DNA of 64,000 nt from Siphonodentalium dalli (Eukaryota; Mollusca; Scaphopoda; Gadilida; Siphonodentaliidae), in the NCBI GenBank assembly GCA_032622095.1, contig CP136068.1, positions 133,181,989-133,245,988 on the forward strand, given 5' to 3'. Of the stretch, positions 26,401 to 38,400 are shown one piece after another (within the stretch, counting starts at the first letter, position 1; each line of letters begins with the position of its first letter). The translations under genes were made by a program, and so were the position numbers. The notes beneath the pieces were generated by a model. That model was not told where the DNA came from and did not search any database. It worked only from the letters and a program-made list of their open reading frames with translations.

Positions 26401-29400
26401 CTTTTATAGAGAATCAAGTGTCGACAAATACCAAAAATAACCACAAGAGTTTTATTCCCAAAATTTGGATAAACATACAGATGGATACTACAAATGTCAT
26501 TATACAATGTACATTATGAGTTTTTCTTGTACTGGTCCAGGTTGTAGTGAAAAGTCATATTGGACTCGAGTCCAATATGACTTTTCACCACATCCTGGAC
26601 GAGTACAAGAAAAACTCATACTGTACACATCATTGAATAATGACATTTTTATTATCCATCTGTATGTTTATCCAAATTTTGGGAATAAAACTTTAGTGAT
26701 TACTTTTGGTATTTGTCGGTATTTGTCGGTATTTGTCGGCACTTAATTATCTATAAAAGCCTGTATTTGATCATCAGAAAGACATCACCGCTAGCTAAGA
26801 AGATTATGGATAAATAGATAAACTTTGTTCTTGTATTCATAATTGATAGTTCTCAAATGTCGAACATTCGAGCGTTCAAACCTGTGTAATGTAAACAACC
26901 CTGTTACAGTGAGTTGTCAACGAACATCGCTAAACTTGTAGTAAATTTTAATATTTTAGTCTGAACATGATTTTCAGAATAGTGTTTTCAATGATGTGAC
27001 ATTTTCCAATGTTTACTGTCAAGATTTTATTAAACTTAGGTGTCTTATTGGATTATTAGACTTTTATCAATAATTCCACTGTAGCAGTACTGTTTGCATA
27101 ACAATGGTTTTTGACTCGCGAATCTCATTATTGGAGATTTATTAGTAACGAAAATAAAAACAAAGTCAATCTATTTTTCACGAATATTTGTTGATGATAG
27201 TTGTTTACAGACGTGTGTGTTATATCACATGAACCCACTTCAAATGCCATGAGTCCCTTTAACCCTTTACCCAACAAACCGGCCAAAACCGGCCAAATAA
27301 AGCTTCAACAGCCTAAAATATCTTCGGTCTGTCTCAATAGAACCATACAAATATGGATATCATTGGAACCGGCTCCTTGACCACATTGTGATAGTTACAG
27401 TTATGCCCTGTGCCAATGCATTCTCTTATATATGCGAGTCGACCATAGGTCGCCTCGCATATATAAGAGAATGCATTGGCCTAAAAAAAAATTTTTTTTT
27501 AACACTTTTTACCATTTTGTCTTACATTCTTTAACAATTTTATAATTTTTAATGTGTTAAGCCAATGCATTCTCTTATATATGCGAGGCGACCTATGGTC
27601 GACTCGCATATATAAGAGAATGCATTGGCACAGGGCCCTTCTGTTGGGTAAAGGGTTAAGATATCTGTGATATGCCCTTGACGTTACGTGATGGTTAATA
27701 TGACCATACGCTAGCGTAATTAACGAACCACAGCAAAAACACATGCATAAGCTAGGATATATATCTGTGTCTTTTTAATCCTATAAAATAACTTCATAGA
27801 TGCGTATTCCCATCAGATAAGATTAACTTTGGCCTTATATCGTGGTGTGATTATGCAATATTACACCCCAGACATGCACAAGGGTTCATCGACAGAGCGG
27901 GTTCTTTTGCAATTTCGTGTATAAATTAGGTCAATCATATCATATATCAAGGCATGTGAGAAATCAGAGATTCACAATGCAAACAGATTACGAGCTCACC
28001 GACTCAGACTTAAAACCTAAATAAAATACTTTTAAAAGCCATTCCTTTTGAACAAATTATTATAGAATATAAACTACCAACATCAAACTGAAAGTATTCA
28101 AAAGTCAAGACTGTTGGTTGTTGTTGTCTATAATCTAGATGGGAGTATTTTACTGAAATTAACCATTATATTATTGACGCTGTGTGCGCAATCCGATTGA
28201 GATGTGTACTATACGAAGACGCTTGTCGATTTCATCATGTTCATTTCATTCATAAAAAGTCATCATGTCGATTTCAACGAAACTTGACGAGCAACGTCAT
28301 CATGTAGCTTTCACCATCGACCGAATTTGCGATAACCTGAATGTATCTTCTGCTTTGTTCATAAGTATGTGTTTCTTGTCGATTCATGAAAATAGAAGGA
28401 TATCAGATTCACGTAATTATGTATTCTGTAATATTATGATAATTTAAACGCGATATAATAACGTGTGCTTGCATCACGAATTTCGATTTATATTCCAGTA
28501 TAGTCTCCAGCCCAGCCGGAGTGGTTGAGATTTTCCCATTGCACGAGACATTTCTAGTTTAGGCCACTCCATTGCAAATATTTGACAGTCCATAATATGT
28601 TATAATTATGTTCTCAACAAAATGTAAACCGCGGCTACGAATGAACTTCACTGTGCATAATTCCGATAGTAACTCCCCTCATTTTGGAACGCCGGCCATT
28701 GAAAGACGCACACGTTTATTTCAAATTTCGACATTCATGCTTTAAGCCCACCGATCTACTGTGCGACAAAAGTGCTCGCAAAAATTCAAAACAGCATTGT
28801 CGTATCAGATAATAACAAAATCAGATATAGTCCATATACGACCCAAAGTGTCCGGCTTTGGTTCGTTAATATGAGTACATGTAGTATGCACGTGTTATAT
28901 TAATCCTCAGGGTTCACGCTGGCATTGGCCAAATTGGCCAACTGTCATTTTTCGAAAATGGCCAAAAGAAATTTAATTTGGCCAAAGTTTTTTTTTTACC
29001 CCAAAATCGGAAATCTAATTCTCAAAACCCAAATTTATTTTTGTAACGAGAGCGACATGAGAATAAGATTTATAGTATGATCAACTGCTAATTGATTAGG
29101 TGATTCAGCTGAATGGGTACAAATGGCACTTATGGTAGTTCAATATCAAACAATGGGCCACCAATATGCAATAAAACAGTAATGATGATTAACACTAATT
29201 TATCCTTTTTCTGCCATAAGGCTGAATGGTAGATGGTGGATAGTGGTATATTGTCAAGTAACAATGGTGAGATTAAGTCTACACACGGTATTTGAAGGTA
29301 TGGACATAATTACATAGAATGTTAGATGTTAAATAAAACAAAAATATTCAATTGTGAGACCAGAAAACATAAGTTTTTTTAATTTGGACAAAAAAAATCA

Positions 29401-32400
29401 GAATTGGCAAAAAAATTGGCCAAAAGATTTGTCGGCTCAGCGCGAACACTGTTAATCGTGCCACTCGCTGTCGTCCTTCTCCGACGTCGATTATAGTGAT
29501 GTTTCACAAACCACACAAATAGAGTTACGGTTACGTGTAGGGTACTATGTCATCAAATTAGGTGCATGATGTCACGTGTGCGTATGGGGAGTTGGGGTGA
29601 CCGGCGATCTCTATATGTTCAACTTGCTCTATATATGAGGGAGGAGTGATAGAGCACTAGTGATCTAATCCCATATCTGTATAAATATTACGTACCACCT
29701 CATACATTACATGTTTAGTGATACTCATTTCAGGGGATGGCAGAAAGACAGACCGACAGGGCTATGTTTCTCTCACAATACACAACCATCTATATTATTA
29801 AATGTTACTTTTAGTGGACTATTAATCTGTATATTGTAAATTATCCTACCCTGCATGTATATGTTTAAAACGATTGCAGACATGGGAAGACTCACGATTG
29901 AAGTGGGGTACGTCGAGCTCGGTTGGTGTCATCTATGATTCGAAGGGCGAGGCATGGACGCCGCCGGTTATACATAGCAACAGGTTAGTGTCGGCCGCCG
30001 GTTATACATAGCAACAGGTTAGTGTTGCTATCGCTCGTTCGTTGATTCGTTGGTTGCCGGGTTACAGAATTATCATATCATATATTTTACAGCACGAGTC
30101 TGACAGACAGAGTCGGGAATTTTTGTCTCCAAGGAGGGGCGGCTCAATTGGGAATTCCAAAGTTGGACGCCCATTGGATACCGTCTTCCGGCGTCTCTGT
30201 CTGTAACTATATATCCAATCAGGATTGGAAAAAATTGATCATAGTTGGCTTGAATTACTTATGTATGTCCATTCATATATTTTAATATCCGCTTCCTTGT
30301 GATCGTAATTAATTCCGTCTCGTACGGCTCAGTGTTTTAAAGACATATTAAGTACTTGTTCGTGTCCGTGATACTGATAAGATAGTATGCGGGCGCTATG
30401 CCAACTGGGGGGATGTAAGATTTTACTAACATCGCAGAAAATCTGAAGAAAATCGACAATACCACACCATATAAAAGATCGTCTGAACAACGCTCACTTG
30501 TAAATATTTACTATACTTGATTCGGGACGCATCTATCGACAATAAACTAAAGAAAACGATTTCGCCATCGAGAGTCACTGCATTTAAATAATATATAAGA
30601 ATGATGGTGTGTGTTGTCAATTTGGATATTATAAAAATTATTACTTTGAAGAAGATTATTCTCCATTTCTATTTGATCACCCGACTGGGGTGTTTCACAT
30701 CACTTCAACGCTCGCACGCCTATCGTGTCACACTTCTTCCCAATTGTTTTTCCACTGATTTATATCTGCATATAGTTCTCACACTCACATAGTCAAAACC
30801 GTTCCTTTGCCATATATGATCAAGCTGATAACCCTTTACCCAACAAACCGGCCAAAACTGGCCAAATAAAGCTTCAACAGCCTAAAATATCTTGGGTCTG
30901 TCTCAATAAAACCATACAAATATGGATATCATTGGAACCGGCTCCTTGACCACATTGTGATAGTTACAGTTATGCCCTGTGCCAATGCATTCTCTTATAT
31001 ATGCGAGTCGACCATAGGTCGCCTCGCATATATAAGAGAATGCATTGGCCTAAAAAAAATCTTTTTTTAACACTTTTTACCATTTTTTCTTACATTCTTT
31101 AACAATTTTATAAATTTTAATGTGTTAAGCCAATGCATTCTCTTATATATGCGAGGCGACCTATGGTCGACTCGCATATATAAGAGAATGCATTGGCACA
31201 GGGCCCTTCTGTTGGGTAAAGGGTTAACACTCACATGAATATGGTCTTACATGTTATGTATTTATTTTAGATTACGTACATGTACATATGTTATCGCATG
31301 GTGTACCGATATTCGCTTTGCAAACCATTTTAGAGCACACATGCATACATGATTGTGGCATTACAATAAATAATTATTATACGTTCCAGTTTTGGGTCGC
31401 TAACATTGCTCAGAGCACCAGCTGTGCCAATAAAGATCAGTTCCAGAGGAACAATGGAATGGAAGTTTCTGGGTAACATCATGACGTCGTGCGAAATGGC
31501 GGCTAACATTTTCCCGTTTGACGATCACCAATGCGAGATAAAATTAGAAGTTGTTGGTTACACTTCTGATTTCATCAAGATCGGAGTACCAAACGGATTG
31601 GAGACTGACAACTTAAGGTACAACTATATTCGTTATGTCAGAAAGTCTTAAGTAGAAATGTATGTACATGTATTTATAGCCTAAGGCAGAGAATCACACG
31701 GCGTGCATAATCAAACAGAAATTCAATTCAGTTCTTTAATATCATGACATGTTACATGTTACATATTACATGTTACATATATATACATAATAATTATAAA
31801 TAAATATAAATAAACACATCATAAATAAATAGATATATAATAGCACTATCATTGCTATATGAAATTGATTAAGTAGTAGTAATACTAGTCTTATAAGTGT
31901 ACATATATATTTATGCAGCCTGTTCGTCACCCACAACTTTGATAAGTATGCGCTGGAACAAGAGTATAACGCCTAGAACTAAAGGCTGCTGTATCCATTG
32001 TTCTTCATTGTGTGAAAACCAAATGTCCTGTCTCATGTCTCATTTTTGTGTGGAATTAACTTTAAAGATTACTCTTTGTATTTACTCCCACTAAAATGTG
32101 GTGTATACATAAAACAAATTGTAACAGGCGATGATGTAATCGAAGTATCCTCTTATTCAAATTGGTTCGTACATAAGCCTACATACATCAGTTTTTGAAC
32201 AAAATGGAGGAAATATAACTTTTCGTTACAAATTTGGCGTTTTCCGTCAGTTGCACTGACCAATTGCAGTTGACCAATTTTGATGCATGCGATAATAAAG
32301 TTCTCAAAGTCAATAGTTTGCTACCTTGCATTTTAATTCGTGCCGAATTATCATTAGTCACCTCACGACTGATTTGGTTTGTATTTTTATGCTTCCAAAT

Positions 32401-35400
32401 AATGTACATGTAACGTACATTTCACTAAAACGTACGTACTGTACGCCATTGTCCCTGCTCCAACCTTGGACTACATGCTGTCATACACAAGAACCGCCAA
32501 AAAACAGTATGTCCCTCCCATAACAGTGATAACACGTATACTTTACCAAAGTTTACATCAACGTTATATTGGCCAAATTCACTGTTAAAGGTGGATTATC
32601 TCTTTGTAAACATGTATTATATAGTTACCGGGGTATAAAATATTAGATTTGAATCGAAGACTCCTGTCCGGAAATGCTTCTATCGATTAATATTAATTTT
32701 ATTTCGAATATTTTCTGGTCTAAAAAGGTGTGTTTGTTCAGCTAACGAACAATAGTGGTTACTGTTATCATAGACCAGAAATTATATTGTGCAATTTTGT
32801 CACAAATAAACGTTAATTATACTCATTATCGCTTATATCTGTGGAACAAAACAATACAAACAATCAATCTGTGACATTTGACATTCGTTGCGTAGCCGTA
32901 GGAACAGCCCAGTGCTCTATATCGCAATACGGTCTCATCCGAATGGTCGGTTCTAAAAATAGTAACATAAATTGCCCCGATTTAATATTCGAAATAAAAT
33001 CAATATTAATTGATAGAAGCTTTTCCGGACATAGGTCTTCAGTTCATATCTATTATTTTATACCCACGCAACTATTTAAAATTTGTTATTTAAAGAGATA
33101 ATCCATCTTTAAATGCACGGATTTCTTGGTTGTAGGTTGTAATTTGAAATAAAAGTTACAAAATTATGAATTTCCTCAAGAATATACTAATAGTACAGTA
33201 TAATGGTAATATTAATGAGATATTGCCCACAAAACTCACTTTGTTTGATCCGAACATTTGTTTGTATACAGTGCGATGTGTAAAACACTCAACACCGTGT
33301 CGATTTTTTTTTGGGGGAGAGTGATTTACGGTGATCCACTCAACACCTAAATTTTGAGTGGCGATGATTAGCAATCGCTATGTTGTAAACAATATGGTGT
33401 CAATTTTAACCAAAGTTCACTTATTGTGGGGTCTCCCCAGTGTTGGGTGTTTTGCCTATCGCACACTCTTTTCGCACTGTACTGTATCATGATTTATATC
33501 ACATGGTTAGAGTGAAAGACAACAATTGGAATGCGTTAAATAGCTACCTGTTTAGAAAAACATAATTATTTACAGGAAGCCGATACAATAAATGTTGTAG
33601 TAATAAATACAAACATATGAGTGACAATTTTTTGAGGCACAATAACCGCATATAGATGTAGGCCAAAATGGCAGACATCAATCGAGTGTTTATTCCAAAA
33701 CAAAACAAAAAAAGGAGGGAGGGTTTTCAAAATTAGCGACCGGCTTCACCGGTCGATTTATTGGATAGAAAGTTAACACAACCGCTTCGCGCATCCCTTC
33801 CGGCAAAAAAATATAGTTCCCATGATTCTTGCTCGGTGGATTATTCCAATTCGCAAACTAAATAGCATTACTGCCAAAATTCCTGTACTTTATAATTATG
33901 TTTTAATTTCGTCTAAGCACTTCGCAACATCAGTGTATAGCATACTTATCTGAAATGTCATGCGTTATGGTGTAGTGATCTCTGCCAGCGTAATCAGCTA
34001 TTTGGAACTGAATATGCGCCTGTATAGATAATGTGGAGATGATTGGAAAGATATGTTATAGGGGTTAATATTTTCAAAACCAATCAATCGATACCAAAAT
34101 ATATTCAGTTGAAGAATATGTCATGCTTAATCTGGATGTGAATTTTGACAGAGAGACGGGTGAAAATATTTGAGTTATCACATTGGATATTATGTGTATA
34201 AGGGTGCATTTACACTGCTATAGAACTGTACACAGATCTACACGTAGACTAGTGCGAACGGGTTGATATAGAAATGCACACAGAAAGAAAACAGTATTCG
34301 TTCGTGTGAGCAAAAATCGTGTCCGCTATACGTCTGGGTCAACGCCGAAGCATTGCGACAGGCAAATCTGTTTTGATTAATTGTTACTCGGGCTTGGCGA
34401 ATGTGTTACAGTTTTCGTTGTCATTTCAACCCATGTATTTCGTATATTCAAGATGGACAGGGACATGTCAATCCGGGGGGGGGGGGTGATGGGTGTCTCA
34501 CCCCAACTTTGGTCAAAAGTTTCAACAGTTGGAAATTTCACACCTGACAAAACATTAGTTGTAATTTCCAAACCAACAATAGGTTGAAAATGATATTGTA
34601 GTTTGATTTTCAAACATTTTGGAGTATTGTTTTCTGACCAATATTTGCATAATTTCCTACCTTATATGGAAAGATTGTGACCTTGTCCCTCCCCGTGGCC
34701 AGTCAAAACTGCTAGTTAATTTAAGAAAAACAATATTGTCCTACATTTGGTCAACATTGTCATTAGAATTGTCATCAGTTGGAAATTTTGCTACATTTGG
34801 TCAAATACAGGGTGTTGTAGCATGTATACCCACTCCATACCAATCCAAAATGGCCACCTCCCAGATGGTGTCAAACAGGAAACCTATATATACATGTATA
34901 TGCTGATACGGCACATACCAAATCGCTGTTGTCTGCTGATAGTTGATCTATGTTTATGTCTGGCCTAAACTGAAACGACTCGTAGTGAGTTGTCAATTAC
35001 CAGAGTACTGGTCAGCGCGCGTTCACTGTTAGTCATCATATTGTGATGACAGTAACGCACGACACGTGACTTCATACAGATCTGTACACAGTGTAAACGC
35101 ACCCTAAGGAATTGGTCGACGGGGTTAATATTTTAAGCAAATCAACCAAATGACTCTTAGTCCAGGAGATATTGGTCGACCTCTGCACCCCCCCCCCCCC
35201 AGGACTCAACTTCACCCCACTAATTTTCTTCCTTAAGGTATCCCCTAATGTTTTTCACTTGTTAACAAGAAAAAAAAGTGGCCGCAGAAACTCCAGACAA
35301 GATGGCGTCCATCATGGCGGCCATTTTTTTTTAAATGCACCATGTCTCTTTGATCGCCGTTGTAGTAAAGATGATATCACATGCGGTCTTGTTTTCTGCT

Positions 35401-38400
35401 CGATTCGTTATGCTAATATACAACTCTTACAAATTAGCCAAAAATCCGACACCAGAATCCAATATGGCGGCCAAGATGGCCGCCGAAATGTGAAAATATG
35501 CTATTTTTCTGACATGTTACCACCTTTCGTTTGTCTCTGTGGGACAATGTTGGCATCTTTGCGTCATGTTATACATTTATCATATAGAGGAGTCATTTTC
35601 GACCACATGGGGACCATAATATACATTCATTGCGGGATATTTGTGTCCGATATCACGTTTTCCCAAATGCCGGTATAATAGGTCAAAGCCGAATCTACGT
35701 TAATAACGCGATGTAATGTTTCGAATCAATGAATGTTATTGCTATTATAACAACACCCATGCATATATATGTGCAGGAGATACTCGAGCTATGATTCTTC
35801 TTATACCCGAGTTGAGGAATATTTACCCAAATCCAAGATGGCGGCCAAAATGGCCACCAGAAATAAAAAATCGCCGAAAATCGCCGATTTTAACATCAGT
35901 GAGCATTATTGTCATGAAAACTCCACACCTGCTTACTATTGTGAGTTGGGAACACTTAGGCGAAGAACTTTCCTTGTACCATATCCAAATAAAAGTACCC
36001 CAAATCCAAAATGGCGCCCACAATGGCGGACAGATTTTGAAAAATCACCGAAATTCCCTCATATCCACATCATTGGGCATTATTGTCGAGACAACTCCAC
36101 CCATGCTTACAGTTGAGTTGGAAATATTGAGGTGAAGTTATTATCTTACATCTCATGTAAGAAATTGTTTTCCAAATCGTAGATGGCGGCCAAAATGGCG
36201 ACCGAAATTTTAAAACAAGTCTACATTCCTTTACTTTCTTACGATGGGCGTTATTGTTTCGCGATTTCTATCCACCATTACATGTTGATATGGAATAGTG
36301 ACATGAAGTATTCATTAGGGTTTGGCAATTGATACTCACAGCCAAGATCGTTGCTAAATTGGCGGCTACAAATTGAAAAGAAATCGATATTTTCACATCT
36401 TAATTTCAACTTGTTGTCATAATATCGGTATGTATGGACGAAACTGTACATACACCATCTACCAGTTCAACTTGAAGGTATCAAAACGCATAACATAGCT
36501 CGTATCCTTCTGGAAAGATGAAAACCACACTTAATATCGCGATGTGGCATTTGGAAATCCATTCTCCACTTAGCGCCGATAATGGCCGTAAGCGTATGTG
36601 CGCCGAATAGTTATATCAGAACAATTACCTGATAACAGATTCTGATTTGCCACGTCACGTCCATAATTATATGGACCAGCTTCCATTTCTTTGTCTGATA
36701 AATCTAGGTAGCTCACACCGACAAAGTATTCGCCACTTCCTGGGAGTAGGGTCCCTCTAATCATAACGTTTCAAACAATTCATTTTCCGGTGTCTAGCTT
36801 ACGATTTTAAATATTTGCTCAATATGATATTTGTGCGTCATCTTGAACTATGAAGGCATATGACCGATGACTATACAAGCTTACAGAAGGTCATCTCTAT
36901 GTATGTGTCTCATACCCCATGGGGATAACGACATGTACACCTAGCGAACCAGTTAGCTAGTCACTTCTCAATAGATGGTTCGTCAACTCACAAACTCAGC
37001 GAACGTATTGGCATATGTGGACAACTTCGACAGTGTTTCGAAGGTTGCTAGCTGTCTCATTCCCTTGGGAGAAGACCATAGTGTACAGACTACCACACTT
37101 CTTGACCATGATCCAAAGCAACCTGTGTGACGCCCCGCATTTGTCTCGTCGAATATCTCCCAGCAGAGAGGAACAATGCTCGCGGTGCTAGTTTATGGAC
37201 ATGCGCCATGATAGTAGGAATGAAATGGGCCACGGTATACACCACCCCTACACCTGGTGCATGTTTAAGATATAGAATGTCATGCGTGTCGGTTTTATTT
37301 GGTGTGGTAAGATTGTATTTCCACATCCGTTTCGAAGCCTTTCTGATTCAACTACGTACATTTTTGTCTGGATAATACTATGCTAGCCTCCCTCAAAACA
37401 GTCGGATGGACTGAAGGATAATGTCTTTATAGCATGAATGTATGCGTTTTTTGTTATCCTCTCTCAGGGTTAGTGTTAGTATGTTGGCGGTATTATTCAA
37501 GAAAATGTCAGGAACTGTGGTGCATTTATTTCACTATGTATTTAAAGAACAATTTACAGTCTCGATGGCAATGGCTGTGGACGTTGGGAAACGCGACCTT
37601 TATGGTCATATAGCTTTATATATAACTTTAGAATATAGCAGTTAATGTCTCATGCAGGAAAATGTTCGCAATGGTGATGTTACCAATAAATCAATTGGTG
37701 TACCAACGTTTGTTGAACTGAATGCAAGAGCATTTGTACTTTCTTGAACCATACCACGCAGCGTGAGTATGACATATCAAACTATCAAAGGTATCGCCTT
37801 TAAGACTATACTCCAGTCTTGGTGGGGTTTATACAGCAGTAGCCAATGGCACACGCCTGGTCCAGCTGTTTAAGAACGGCTTCCAAACGGATGGAAACAT
37901 ACAATCTTAGCATACAAGGAAAGCAAAGCCACACATGAGATCCTGTCTGAATCTAAAACATAACAAAATAAGGGGCGGTGCAGTCATGGTCCAATTTCAT
38001 TTCCACTATCATGACACATACCCACAAACTAGCACCGTGTGTATTGTTAGCATCTGCTTGGATATGTTCGGTGAGACGATTGCTGGACGCCAACAAGCTT
38101 GTTCTTATGATCATGTTCAAGGAGTTTGGCTATATTATGCATTATGGTCTTCTACGCCTTAGCAGAAATGCATCCGTCAAATGTCGGGCTTTCAACATTC
38201 GAAGCCATATTCAGAAGTTGTCCGGGTACGTCAGTGCATTAGATGAATATGCGAATTGATGAACCATATATTGGGAAGTGGCTGTTTGGGAAGATCACCA
38301 GGTGTACACGTTGTTATCCCCATTGGGCCACCAAAGCTGACAATACGCAGATAGATAGGTCCTTCTGAAAGCTAGTATACGCATAGACCGAATACCTTTC

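Larger units (their letters stand above)
25431..29879 (+). other. Receptor intron 3 (4.4 kb)
   Basis: It contains a 38-bp tandem repeat, the large foldback copy, a hairpin-module MITE and a hAT-like MITE, listed separately. About 27660-28900 shows no gene. Confidence 0.7.

Noticed and set aside
31288-31476. Frame overlapping the exon 5 acceptor in another phase
   Set aside because: The Cys-loop reading lies in the other frame with conserved splice phase; this is a shadow.
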